Position numbers and translations under genes: made by a program. The notes under the pieces were generated by a model. It worked only from the letters and a program-made list of their open reading frames with translations, did not search any database and was not told the DNA's origin. DNA of 64,000 bases, taken from NCBI RefSeq assembly GCF_900460955.1, contig NZ_UFUW01000001.1:2217001-2281000 (forward strand). The letters run 5' to 3'. This DNA comes from Cardiobacterium valvarum. GTDB taxonomy: Bacteria; Pseudomonadota; Gammaproteobacteria; Cardiobacteriales; Cardiobacteriaceae. Below, piece by piece: positions 46,101 to 54,476 of the stretch; position 1 is the stretch's first letter; the number at the start of each line of letters is the position of its first letter.

Positions 46101-46419
46101 GATTGGCATAGTAATTGTCCCAGACCAGTTTGGCCGCGTACGCAGGATCATCAGGTGCTTTGGTAGCCGCTGCGATCAGCATCGCGCGGAACACACTGGA
46201 ACGCCGTCGTGCCCACCACTTCGACATCTGGTAGATCGGCTTGCCCGCGTTGCCTTCAATCACCGCCACCTGATTGACCGGCAGGATGGGAAAATCCACT
46301 TCCAGGCAGATCTTGGGACGGTTGGGGTCGTTGAAATCTACCGTTTCGAGCGCAACCGCCTTGCCTGCGCCGACGGCCTTGGCGACTTGTTGCTGGAGTA
46401 ATTCTTTTTTGGTGGCCAT
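43156..46419 (-). CDS. DUF1156-type DNA adenine methyltransferase of the defense operon
   Basis: A large 1087-residue SAM-dependent DNA methyltransferase. The N-terminal DUF1156-like region (VDFPILPVNQVAVIEGNAGK, then YQMSKWWARRRSSVFRAMLI) leads to motif I FMGGGTTLVEG (122-132) and NDLNPVA (142-148). A middle zinc-binding insert has several CxxC-type pairs (CASCGASFD, CPHCGDTV, CAACGTV). Motif IV DPPFGDLVQYSELSDFFYVW follows near residue 700, giving permuted amino-MTase order. Modification of host DNA with restriction left to the partners is inferred from related BREX/DISARM-like loci. It overlaps the next gene by 4 nt. Confidence 0.92.
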   Translation of the reverse strand: MATKKELLQQQVAKAVGAGKAVALETVDFNDPNRPKICLEVDFPILPVNQVAVIEGNAGKPIYQMSKWWARRRSSVFRAMLIAAATKAPDDPAYAAKLVWDNYYANHQKKGAFKHLRVADIFMGGGTTLVEGSRLGMQMVGNDLNPVAWFVVKQELADVDLEQVKKLLADIEAEVKPQIMPYYYCDGPEGEKGKWTHLPSNKVMPANFDPLTIPREQRKDYKYAGPEIIYTFWAKHGPCQVTGCGHRTPIMTSPVMAVKKLTVKSWEHDCASCGASFDIEADSARMAPDAPLFVTPDEKPYVVFDGKQIACPHCGDTVQGVLRDKDGLVLDGTKGQIKLGKGKNKKVNLSLLVHPQWLVGEAKQDANGQSYGGSAQDDAAATARWDAVRAKKIRLLEVRGSLPDEVTDPDTGVTFAPDKGTVPKRSHYACAACGTVQDVLASVKASRKTGPMAAYAVQGYAPGRAAAGRPYGGRFFASFDSCLARQYDAACAEWEARKDADLKDYWPRSFIPIGAEIGPHDVEGHHFTHWWTMFNQRQLLVHAQLLKAILGTGEYDPAVREYVLGAFQQYLRNQNLFCFWDISRDCLAPHLSNNNYHPKSNVVENCVFPSLGRGNWVSSIEGILEGREWAQFPWEAVSAAGLQRQDAALAAAISGKSEKVFPADPLQGATLSCGSSTELASLASGSLDLVITDPPFGDLVQYSELSDFFYVWLRLALKDKYPDYFSADYTPKSLEVVANPYRGKEDPDGFYQRLLTQCWREAHRVLKPGGILAFTFHHSEDKPWVAVLESLFEAGFYLETTYPIRSDETKGENASFGAQKIEYDIIHVCRKRTEEPKPVSWGRMRREVMADVRQLQAMLENHAKEGLPAADIQVIRRGKALEYFSRHYGKVYVDEGRILSIGEALLGINQLIDEDAGQVQDWPPGNVEPMTRQFLRIFGTSAALPRDQVQKFLRGTGITPEDFVQRGWCDEAKKIFTRTQPLAFAQAWKGKHKYRLSADLDQALMLMGACHEGSGINALDTLNNDNFKPHIALKPLLEWMQHYAPDVEAREAAMKACKIFNQWLPRRKNGQTPQQRSLFDDDGGYES

Positions 46420-48222
46420 TCAAATTTCCTTAGTTTCTTGTACACGGGATTGTCTGCGCATGTTTTCTACGGCGTCGACCAAATCAACTTTTGCCTTTGG
46501 CTCTGCCCAGCGTGTCCAGAAAGGGATCGTTGCACTGCGCGGTTCGTGTTTAGGCTTGACTATCTTGATGCGGGTTGGCAACAGGGTGGCATCACCTACG
46601 ACCACTGCCTCTCCCACATCCAGCGTCGGCAGCACCTCCATCAATCCCTCCAGGCTTTCTGGCAAAAGCTGCTTGACCACCGCCTGATCGGTTTTGTTCG
46701 CCAAGCGCAGGCTGATGATATTGCTGCATTGGCTGAGAATGGTGGTACTGACATCCGAAGGTCGCTGGCTGACCACCATCAGTCCAACACCATATTTGCG
46801 CCCTTCTTTGGCGATACGCTCGTAGTTTTCCAGGGTGCGTTTTTCCATCGGTCCGGTAGAAGCCGCATTGCTTGGCAGATAGAGATGCGCCTCATCGCAA
46901 ACGATAACAATCGGGTGGCGCGCATCGCCGTCTGTGCCGGGATTACTCCAAAACTGAATTTGGTAGATCAGTCGCCCAACCAAGCCTACCACTACCGGTA
47001 GGATGTCTGAAGGCACCTCGGAGAAATCGATAATCTTAATGCCGGGATTAAGATTGTCGCTAACACTGCCCGTGCCGAGTAATTTTTTCGCGAGTTCGTG
47101 CAGTGCCTCATAAGTCTCATACTCTTTCGGTGCTTGGTACATGAACGCATAACGACGGTCGTTCATCTTGGTTTTTAAGCGAACCAGGAAGCGAGAGAGT
47201 TTGCCGTTCAGCGGGCCTTTTTCTGTTTTTGGCTGTCCCTTCTTCGCGCCACTAACGTAATCCTCGCCTGTAGGAATCACTTCATCATTCTTTTGGTGCA
47301 AAGATTTCACCAAATCATCCAATTTATATGGCACTGGTGTATCGACTGAGAAGCCTTCAAGAAGTTCTGACTTGCCAAGTAAATCGATGGCAGCATGCTT
47401 CATCGTGATGATCGAATCCATCAGCGCAAGCGCCTGATTGGGGGCATTGTCCCCCGTTCGATCCACAAACACCGACTGCATCTCGTCATAGGTCAGCAGC
47501 CAAAAAGGAAGAAAAATCGCCCCTTCTTTTGGGGTCTCGATATCGCCAATTCCCGCGATGCGGTAATGCGAGGCGAACTTCATGCTCGAATATTCGCCGT
47601 GTAAATCAAGCACAATGATATTCGCGTGAGGTAATTGCGCAGATTGCTCAAGGATAGAGGCAACTGTGAAGGATTTCCCCGAACCCGTGCTGCCCAGTAG
47701 CGCGGCATGGCGCTGGAAAAGTTTGTCACCATCAATGTAAGCGCTGGCCTTGCCGTCCAAGGTGTAGGTACCAATCTTGAGCGGGGCAACCGCGTCTGTT
47801 TTGGACGACGCGCTTAAGATGCCCATAAAATCTTCAAGGGATTTTTCTTCAATGGGAAACACCGGCCGGTTGATTTCCGGCAGCGTAAATATTGCGCGCG
47901 TAAAAGTGTCCCTACGCTGTCCATCCCGAGAGCGATAGGTACCGACCAAGCTGATTGATAAGCCGTTTTCCTCTTGAGGCATGGCAGCCAAATCTGTCGG
48001 CGGTTCAACTTCAGGCAGCATTGTCAGTTCTACCGGATGCCGCCAAACCCGTTCAATAATACCGATCAGCCATTCATCCCCCATTGACTGGATAGCAACC
48101 AATCGACCAACACGCGCTTTTTGCAGGCGCTGACTGTCCGTTACCCGTACGTTGATTCGTGAGGTTTCAACACTGCGGACTTCGCCTAATGACTGCTCGT
48201 CAGCGAAATTGAAAATACTCAT
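46420..48222 (-). CDS. HerA-like ATPase/translocase of the defense operon
   Basis: A 600-residue HerA/FtsK-type ATPase (DUF87). The start at 48222 follows AAGGAG. A HAS-barrel-like N-terminus (ARVGRLVAIQSMGDEWLIG) precedes Walker A LLGSTGSGKSFT (175-186), then IIVLDLHGEYSSM, Walker B IVIVCDEAHLYLP near 440, and sensor-like VGLMVVSQRPSDVS. HerA forms hexameric rings. In known SIR2-HerA systems it assembles with a SIR2 NADase and supplies nucleotide hydrolysis and phage sensing; the SIR2 gene lies 7 nt upstream here. It abuts the methyltransferase gene with no gap. Confidence 0.93.
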   Translation of the reverse strand: MSIFNFADEQSLGEVRSVETSRINVRVTDSQRLQKARVGRLVAIQSMGDEWLIGIIERVWRHPVELTMLPEVEPPTDLAAMPQEENGLSISLVGTYRSRDGQRRDTFTRAIFTLPEINRPVFPIEEKSLEDFMGILSASSKTDAVAPLKIGTYTLDGKASAYIDGDKLFQRHAALLGSTGSGKSFTVASILEQSAQLPHANIIVLDLHGEYSSMKFASHYRIAGIGDIETPKEGAIFLPFWLLTYDEMQSVFVDRTGDNAPNQALALMDSIITMKHAAIDLLGKSELLEGFSVDTPVPYKLDDLVKSLHQKNDEVIPTGEDYVSGAKKGQPKTEKGPLNGKLSRFLVRLKTKMNDRRYAFMYQAPKEYETYEALHELAKKLLGTGSVSDNLNPGIKIIDFSEVPSDILPVVVGLVGRLIYQIQFWSNPGTDGDARHPIVIVCDEAHLYLPSNAASTGPMEKRTLENYERIAKEGRKYGVGLMVVSQRPSDVSTTILSQCSNIISLRLANKTDQAVVKQLLPESLEGLMEVLPTLDVGEAVVVGDATLLPTRIKIVKPKHEPRSATIPFWTRWAEPKAKVDLVDAVENMRRQSRVQETKEI

Positions 48223-48229
48223 CGTCTCC

Positions 48230-49306
48230 TTACTCCACAAATTTTCTCAGAAAATTATCCAACTGCCAGAGCGGCTCTGGATGATGCAGCGTATCCTTAT
48301 TCCAGCGACATACCGCTCCGCTATCCTCCCTGAACACGGCAATCACATGAGAGTGTTCGCTAAGTAGCTGTTCAATGTTTGAGGTAGGGTCTCGAGTAAC
48401 AATCATTGTGGGCATACCTGATGCCAGCCTGTTTTTGATGACACCCTGCAAATGGTCGTCATTGAACCCAAATCCGATACACAATAAGGCCTCGGCCTTA
48501 TTGAGCACCTCATTCATCTCGGTTCGCATCTCATCAAACAGCGTATGAACCAATGCATCCTGATATTTGGATGGGCCAGGTACGACAATGGCGCATTCTG
48601 CGGCTGAAACATTGTTGAGAACTTCTACCGGTCCCTTGTCCGTTGTCAACCAGCTGATTGAGCCGTGCGGTTTGTATAGACGAATAGTTTTGCAGGGGCG
48701 GTGTTCAATCTGCGACTGTCTTCTTTCAGGCACCAGCACCCGGCTGTATTGTGTCTGGAAAATCGGGCGAGATCGCAACTTGCGCCGACGGAATCCTGCA
48801 AAACCCGTATCCAAAGGAAGTTCTGCTAGATCGCAAAATAATTCCAGCAAGGTATCGTAGTTGGTTGTGATGACATGGATACTTTCCGCATTCTGCGGCG
48901 AACCACCGAACAGTCGCTTTAGAAGGCGTGATGGTGCGTGTCCTCCACCCATATTTTCTTCAAGTATTTTTACTTCGGCAGCAGCGGTAGTTTCCTGTAT
49001 CAAACGGGCGGTTTCACTGCGTATAGCGGAAACAATTTCGGCACAAGCAGATGATCCCAAAGGGATATTATTTAATCCCGCTTCCAAGTTATCCTTGACC
49101 GCATCAATTACCTGTGTCCAAGCTGTTTTTGCTTCATTTGTAGTCAGCAGGTTGCCGATAGTATTCACCAAATGGTCTGCCAAACCCTCCATGCCTGGAA
49201 GGCCATAGCCACACGAGAAACCAGAGCCAATAAGCAGCACCGGCGTTTTTCGGAAAAAATTCTGGATATTCTCAAATAATTTGTCTGGTAATTCAGTGCT
49301 CTTCAT
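48230..49306 (-). CDS. SIR2-domain protein, probable NAD-depleting effector
   Basis: A 358-residue SIR2-fold protein. VLLIGSGFSCGYGLPGM (23-39) is the NAD-binding loop, followed by VITTNYDTLLEL (145-156), the catalytic-type histidine in LYKPHGSISW (His214), and LLCIGFGFNDDHL near 285. The zinc-finger Cys pairs of true deacetylases are absent, as in antiviral SIR2 NADases. With HerA next to it, abortive infection by NAD depletion is the likely outcome; activity is inferred. A prophylactic control must exist, perhaps in the flanking PglZ or methylase. It starts 6 nt after the PglZ stop. Confidence 0.9.
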   Translation of the reverse strand: MKSTELPDKLFENIQNFFRKTPVLLIGSGFSCGYGLPGMEGLADHLVNTIGNLLTTNEAKTAWTQVIDAVKDNLEAGLNNIPLGSSACAEIVSAIRSETARLIQETTAAAEVKILEENMGGGHAPSRLLKRLFGGSPQNAESIHVITTNYDTLLELFCDLAELPLDTGFAGFRRRKLRSRPIFQTQYSRVLVPERRQSQIEHRPCKTIRLYKPHGSISWLTTDKGPVEVLNNVSAAECAIVVPGPSKYQDALVHTLFDEMRTEMNEVLNKAEALLCIGFGFNDDHLQGVIKNRLASGMPTMIVTRDPTSNIEQLLSEHSHVIAVFREDSGAVCRWNKDTLHHPEPLWQLDNFLRKFVE

Positions 49307-49312
49307 ATCTCT

Positions 49313-50302
49313 TTACTTCGATAGCTCAATGAAAGGTGACAACACTTCCAGCAGAGACAATCCCCCATGTGCCAAAGTAGGATAGCCACCTTGACTGGGC
49401 CATTTGCGGCGGCCAAGTGCCAACAGGTGTGTGCCGCTGTCATTGTTAATCTGCAATGCCACGGGGGGCACGAAGGGGCCGCAATCACCACCGCCCACCT
49501 TGCTGCGTCCGCTGGCAAAAGTCTGCTTGAGGAATGTCTTGGCTTCGCCGTCTGCATCCGGGAAAAGACCAGTGGCTGCATAGCCGTGATCGGAAGTAAT
49601 GACCAGCCGCCGTCCGGTAGCAAGGCGTGCGACGAAGTGCCAAAAATCGTTGCTTGTCAGTTGTTCGGCTGCGTCCTTCGCAAGTATTTCCAGACCCTGT
49701 CCTGCGCCGGAGTCGTCGTGCAGCTTGGCATCGGGCCAGTGATGCCAGAAAATCTGGTTCGGCGCGTTGCTAATCAGCGCTTCGCAATCCTGCCACGGTA
49801 AATCCGCCGATTCGGTGTCGGCCTCCTGCAGTTTGTGCATCAATCTGCCGCCGTTATTCTGCAATTTGCTGCGGCTGGTAAAGCCGAGCACGCGGGCAAA
49901 TGCGCTAGTCTCGCCAGGGAGCTCCGAGGCACAGGCTGCATAGTCATGCAAGGTGAAACCGTGTTGCGCCGCACCTTGCAGCAACCACGGCAATTCGCGC
50001 AACGAAAGACCATCCAGGATAAGCACGGCTTTGGCACCGAAAGGTTCTCGCCACCAGCGTTGCAGCCGTGCCGCTGTGCTTTCAATGTTGTCGGCAAAGC
50101 GCTGCCATAACTCCCAGCCGCAGGAAGACAGGAATAAATCCAGCTCGCCAATTTCACGGTCACGTCTGGTAATTTCTCCCGGTATATCGCCTATTTGCAG
50201 TGGCTTGTCGGCAATAGCGACGACATGGTCAACAATGGCACGCCAAGCGGCGTTATTCGGGCTTTGCAGCAGGGTATGCAATGTGTCATAAGTCAGTGCC
50301 AT
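49313..50302 (-). CDS. Short PglZ-domain protein of the defense operon
   Basis: A 329-residue protein with an alkaline-phosphatase-superfamily core of the PglZ type: AVLILDGLSLRELPW (metal-binding Asp near 97), RLVITSDHGYAATGLFPD (Asp-His near 241) and YPTLAHGGLSLLEVLSPF (His near 312). PglZ is the hallmark of BREX systems, but BREX PglZ proteins are usually 650-900 residues; this one is essentially the catalytic domain alone. Metal ligands look intact, so it may be a phosphodiesterase or nuclease. It starts inside the stop of the ATPase gene (ATGA), so translation is coupled. Confidence 0.88.
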   Translation of the reverse strand: MALTYDTLHTLLQSPNNAAWRAIVDHVVAIADKPLQIGDIPGEITRRDREIGELDLFLSSCGWELWQRFADNIESTAARLQRWWREPFGAKAVLILDGLSLRELPWLLQGAAQHGFTLHDYAACASELPGETSAFARVLGFTSRSKLQNNGGRLMHKLQEADTESADLPWQDCEALISNAPNQIFWHHWPDAKLHDDSGAGQGLEILAKDAAEQLTSNDFWHFVARLATGRRLVITSDHGYAATGLFPDADGEAKTFLKQTFASGRSKVGGGDCGPFVPPVALQINNDSGTHLLALGRRKWPSQGGYPTLAHGGLSLLEVLSPFIELSK

Positions 50303-53034
50303 CAGTCTTCCTCTTTTTTAAGATCTAACGCAAAGGTCATGCCGTCAGGCAGCTTTTTGAGCAAGTTTTGCAATTGTGCACCGGTAAGCACGGCGATACG
50401 GATTGAGACATCGGTAAGCGGCGTGCCCGGGCCGATTCCCCAGGTGTCAAGCTTGCCCAGCAGGTTGATCGCCGAGGTGGCCGGATTGGTCAACGGGATC
50501 CATGCTTTGATTGCCCCTCTATCATCGTCAAAGATATTGCCCGGTATATTCGGCAGCACCGGGGATATAGCGGCAGGGACATTCCCGTCGGACCGTGATC
50601 CACCTTCATTCCCGGATGGATCATCCCGGGGGACAGCGATAGGCATGCTTTCGACCGCAACGCCGCCGGTAGCGGGGACTGCGGAAGGCAGCATGATGAA
50701 GACTTCCTCAAGATGGCGCCCCGTGAGCGGTAGCTTGGATTTCAAGCGTTCCCACGCATCGGCCTCTTCTTCTCCCGCTTTTGCTTGCAGATATTCCGCG
50801 CCCCGTACATTGATAACTATCCTGCCTCGCGCACACAAACGCAATAATCGCTCTTTCATCGCGGTTTCCCCCAACCAAGGGATGCAAGGTTCTTTACCGG
50901 GACGGGGTTCCTGTAATTCGCGTAATAATTTACTGAGCGAGGCATTGCCACGTGCATATCCCAGCACCAGATCATGAAAGTCCTCCGGGACAAACAAATC
51001 TTGACTTAACGCATTTTCGATAACGGCAGGAATCTGGCTCCCCTGTTTGTTGAGAGATTCGATACTGAACTCGCATTGTGCGGGATCAGCATTATTCCAG
51101 CGTAATAACACTGCAAAATGGGAGAAGCGCTTCTTGAGTTTATCGTGCAATGTGTTTTGAAATTCCCTGTGCAATTTCCTGTATTCGGGATTTGTATTGC
51201 TCCACTCCTGTGCCGTCATTTCGGCACGGGCGAGAATAAGCAGCTCCTTATCCAGAAAGGCGTTGCCACTATCTGCATCGGGTAATAGAAAGCGCACGGT
51301 ATTGCGTCGCCGCTGTAAATGCTCTTTAAGCCAATATCCCAAAGTAGCATGGATTTTCTCCGGCTTTTCAGGTAATACCACAATGGGCAGACGGTCATCC
51401 CACTTATCGGGATGCTCCATTTCATCAAGCGCTGACCAAGGATCATTACGCCAAGATTTTGGCAGGGCAATGATGCGGAAAGCCCGGTTAACATCATCAC
51501 TGCCGCTGATTACGTAACGTATCTGTCGGGCAAGCTGCCTTTCGTCACGTCCATCAGTAAACACTTTGTCGTTACGGGCATGAGCCATCAACTTGGCGCG
51601 AGGGTTCTCTTCTTCACGAAAAATCAGCTTGTTACCTTCCTGGTGGATGTTGAAGCTGTTCTCAACGATGGTTGCGAGTTCCACCTGAAAGCTGTTGTCG
51701 TCCACCCGTTTGTCACGGGTGATGTCCGCTTGCAAGACGGCAGGCTCTGCTCCGGCCAAATTACCCACGGCAATTGAACGCAACCATAGTGCACCGATAA
51801 TTTCCTGTAGATGAGGAATGGTTTTGGCGTAGTCGGTTTGTGCTTCCTGTACAGAGATGATGTTTTGCCGCGCTTTGTCGCGCAGAGTACGATGGTGTTC
51901 GTTGGAGACCGAATCTAGCAATGTACCAATGCCGGAAGCATCGTCATTCAGCTGAAAATCAGCCGCAGTGAGCATTGGAACCTTCTCTCCATGATGCTTG
52001 TAAAGGTTGGCAAGAATCCTGATCAAATCACGCGTTTCCTGCGCGGCGGTTGCAATCAGCACCTGCTCTTCGAGCAAGCGGAGCAAATGTGGCGAATAAG
52101 GCCATGATTCGATGAAATCTTGCCGCTTACGCGCCTGTTCCGCCGGCTGTATATCAAGCAGGCGGAAATACTCAGACGTATGCTGCCCGATCAAGGAAGA
52201 GATGGAACCATCAGCAATATGCAGACGGTTCTCAAATAAGCGATGCAACAACATGCGCCGCCTGTCTTGCTGTATACGTTCGGCACTACCTCCTGCCTTG
52301 AAATCAATAACAACGGGATTGACACGATGCACTTGTTGGTAAGCTTCCGTATCGCCATTGCGTACCGAGATAACCAGCACCAGCAGGTCAGGGCGTTCTT
52401 TGGCGATCTCCGAAAGGATTTGCACGAAATTAAAAGCCCAATGTTTGTGCGGATACTGTTTGTTGTTGGTGAGGCTTTCGTACCACGTCTGAAATTCATC
52501 CAGCAGTAGCATTGTCGGCTCCTTCTCCAGTAGCTCGATGATGAGCTTGTCGGATGGGATTCCGGTTTTAGATGCGCCTTGGCCTTCCCATTTTCCCTTG
52601 ATAAAAGCACCGTGCGGATGGTTATCAAACAGTATGTCCCATAAGAATTTATAGCGATTACGGTGCAGAATTTCGCCAATCACATGCATTTTTTTGCTAC
52701 GTAGCGCAATTTCACCCATAGCGGGGGTATGCAGAATTCCCGCCCAATTGCTGAGCCATGCAGCAGTAGCATTAGGATCAGTAACAGCATGATAAAGTGC
52801 CGCCATCAAATGTGATTTACCGATCCCGCGCTCACCCATGACAGCAATTGGACGGCCGTTATCAGGACCCACTGCCTCTATACCTTTTAAAAGGTCGTGG
52901 GTGGGATAAGTAATTTCTAGAAATCGCTGTGCGGATATCTGTGTTGCACCGGTTTTAGAACCGTTGGACAGCTCAATGGCCGTTCCTTGAAGACGTGCAC
53001 CTTGGAATTCTTCCCGCAATTTAAGACCGAGCAT
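50302..53034 (-). CDS. DUF499/BrxC-like P-loop ATPase, first gene of the defense operon
   Basis: A 910-residue AAA-type ATPase. Walker A VMGERGIGKSHLMA (65-78) and Walker B TMLLLDEFQTWYE (174-186) are intact, with LLVLVISVRNG as sensor strand. The C-terminal half is long and ends with a domain after a Ser/Gly/Pro-rich linker (about 790-830). It matches DUF499 proteins, to which BREX BrxC/PglY are related. Because it heads the operon it sets the start of transcription; AGGA lies about 10 nt before the ATG. It is expected to scaffold the complex with PglZ and the methylase. Confidence 0.9.
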   Translation of the reverse strand: MLGLKLREEFQGARLQGTAIELSNGSKTGATQISAQRFLEITYPTHDLLKGIEAVGPDNGRPIAVMGERGIGKSHLMAALYHAVTDPNATAAWLSNWAGILHTPAMGEIALRSKKMHVIGEILHRNRYKFLWDILFDNHPHGAFIKGKWEGQGASKTGIPSDKLIIELLEKEPTMLLLDEFQTWYESLTNNKQYPHKHWAFNFVQILSEIAKERPDLLVLVISVRNGDTEAYQQVHRVNPVVIDFKAGGSAERIQQDRRRMLLHRLFENRLHIADGSISSLIGQHTSEYFRLLDIQPAEQARKRQDFIESWPYSPHLLRLLEEQVLIATAAQETRDLIRILANLYKHHGEKVPMLTAADFQLNDDASGIGTLLDSVSNEHHRTLRDKARQNIISVQEAQTDYAKTIPHLQEIIGALWLRSIAVGNLAGAEPAVLQADITRDKRVDDNSFQVELATIVENSFNIHQEGNKLIFREEENPRAKLMAHARNDKVFTDGRDERQLARQIRYVISGSDDVNRAFRIIALPKSWRNDPWSALDEMEHPDKWDDRLPIVVLPEKPEKIHATLGYWLKEHLQRRRNTVRFLLPDADSGNAFLDKELLILARAEMTAQEWSNTNPEYRKLHREFQNTLHDKLKKRFSHFAVLLRWNNADPAQCEFSIESLNKQGSQIPAVIENALSQDLFVPEDFHDLVLGYARGNASLSKLLRELQEPRPGKEPCIPWLGETAMKERLLRLCARGRIVINVRGAEYLQAKAGEEEADAWERLKSKLPLTGRHLEEVFIMLPSAVPATGGVAVESMPIAVPRDDPSGNEGGSRSDGNVPAAISPVLPNIPGNIFDDDRGAIKAWIPLTNPATSAINLLGKLDTWGIGPGTPLTDVSIRIAVLTGAQLQNLLKKLPDGMTFALDLKKEED

Positions 53035-53079
53035 TAGTTGTAGTTCCTATTATTTGGTTAATATTGTTCACTACGGTAT

Positions 53080-53095
53080 CAATTCGCTTGAATTG
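53080..53095. promoter_or_regulatory. Inverted repeat upstream of the defense operon, candidate operator
   Basis: CAATTC-GCTT-GAATTG is a perfect 6-bp-arm inverted repeat about 46 bp upstream of the ATPase ATG, in the 182-bp divergent gap to cbpA. No regulator gene is in the island. A good -10/-35 pair could not be assigned with confidence. Confidence 0.4.
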
Positions 53096-53216
53096 CAGTA
53101 GCGGCGAGAATTGATCATGACGATACGAAGCAAGGATACGGCAAACGCGCATCCATCGAAATATCCTCAGACCCCACGCGCTAAAATAATCCTACACCCC
53201 AAACAAGTCCCCCTCT

Positions 53217-54176
53217 ATGGCTAAAACCTACTACGACATCCTCGGCGTCGCCCAGAACGCCAGCGCCGCCGACATCAAAAAGGCGTATCACCGCCTGGTG
53301 CGGCAGTACCACCCCGACATCAGCAAAGACCCTGATGCCGACAAAAAAACCAGCGAAATCAACCAGGCCTACAACACCCTGAAAGACCCGGAAAAACGCG
53401 CCGCCTACGACGCCGCCCTCGCCAACCCCTTTGCCGGACAGGCAGGCGACGCAGGCTTTGGCGGCTTCGACCCGCGTCAGGCGGGCGGCTACCGCGAATA
53501 CCACTTCGACGACAGCCGCTTCGGCGACGGTCAGCCCTTCGGCAGCGGCGATTTCCGCTTCGACGACATCTTCTCCGCCTTCGGCCACGCACATGGCGGA
53601 CGTACCCAGCGCCCCAGCGGCCCGGTCAAGGGTGAAGACCAGCACGCCGAACTCGCCATCGACATCGCCGCCGCCTACCAGGGCAGTGAGCGCAGCTTCA
53701 GCCTCGATATGCCGACCCTCACCGCGCAGGGCGAAATGACCTACACCCGCAAAACCCTGCACGTCAAAATCCCCAAAGGCATTATCGAAGGCCAGCAAAT
53801 CCGCCTGCGTGGCCAGGGTCTGCCGGGATTTAACGGCGGCGAAAACGGCGATCTCTACCTGAAAATCCGCTTCCATGAAAACCCGGCGCACTACATCAAA
53901 GACCGTAAAGACGTGTACCAGCACATCCGCGTCATGCCGTGGACGGCGGCGCTCGGCGGCAGCCTGGAAGTCATGACCCCTGCGGGCAAACTGCACGTTA
54001 CCATCCCCGCGAACAGCAAAAGCGGGCAGAACCTGCGCCTCAAGGGCAAAGGCATCCCCGCCAAAGAACCGGGCGACCTGTACCTCACTATCCACATCGA
54101 CCTGCCGCAAGCAAACAGCGACGCCGACCGCGCCGCCTGGGAGCAACTGGCGGCACATTACGGCGCAAGAGGCTGA
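53217..54176 (+). CDS. cbpA: DnaJ-class co-chaperone CbpA
   Basis: A 319-residue J-domain protein. The J-domain has the HPD motif (QYHPDISKD, His32-Pro33-Asp34) that stimulates DnaK ATPase. A Gly/Phe-rich stretch (about 80-135) and two beta-rich C-terminal substrate domains follow (HVKIPKGIIEGQQIRLRGQG, NGDLYLKIRFHENP, GKLHVTIPANSKSGQNLRL). There is no zinc-finger region, which separates CbpA from DnaJ. cbpM follows by 3 nt. The gene resumes the GC-rich host background after the lower-GC defense island. Confidence 0.95.
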   Translation: MAKTYYDILGVAQNASAADIKKAYHRLVRQYHPDISKDPDADKKTSEINQAYNTLKDPEKRAAYDAALANPFAGQAGDAGFGGFDPRQAGGYREYHFDDSRFGDGQPFGSGDFRFDDIFSAFGHAHGGRTQRPSGPVKGEDQHAELAIDIAAAYQGSERSFSLDMPTLTAQGEMTYTRKTLHVKIPKGIIEGQQIRLRGQGLPGFNGGENGDLYLKIRFHENPAHYIKDRKDVYQHIRVMPWTAALGGSLEVMTPAGKLHVTIPANSKSGQNLRLKGKGIPAKEPGDLYLTIHIDLPQANSDADRAAWEQLAAHYGARG

Positions 54177-54179
54177 ACC

Positions 54180-54449
54180 ATGCACGACGAACACGACATC
54201 CAACTGAGCTACCGCGAAATCATCCGCGCCTGCGACAGCGACGACAACTGGTTTACCAGCATCATCGAAGCGGACATCATCCACGTCAGCGGCGACCCGC
54301 AGCAGGCCACCTACAACGGCTACCAACTGGCGCGCATTCGCCGCGCCCACCGCATCAGCCGCGACTTTGAAGCCAGCGCCCCCGCGACCGCGCTTATCCT
54401 GCAACTCCTCGACGAACTCGATACCCTGCGCAAGGGACAATATAATTAG
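54180..54449 (+). CDS. cbpM: Chaperone modulator CbpM
   Basis: An 89-residue MerR-fold protein that binds the CbpA J-domain and inhibits its co-chaperone activity. Identified from position after cbpA plus LSYREIIRACDSDDNWFTSI at the start and NGYQLARIRRAHRISRDFE in the middle. The C-terminal stop TAG at 54447-54449 touches the terminal inverted repeat of an IS1-type element (GGTGGTGG starts at 54449), so the last residues may have been changed by insertion. Confidence 0.85.
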   Translation: MHDEHDIQLSYREIIRACDSDDNWFTSIIEADIIHVSGDPQQATYNGYQLARIRRAHRISRDFEASAPATALILQLLDELDTLRKGQYN

Positions 54450-54476
54450 GTGGTGGCCTGAAATGTATGCTGCTTA

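Noticed and set aside
39846..53034. Classical DISARM or type I restriction-modification locus
   Set aside because: No DrmA, DrmB or PLD nuclease, and no HsdR/HsdS; PglZ with a DUF499-type ATPase points to BREX/Hma-like organisation instead.
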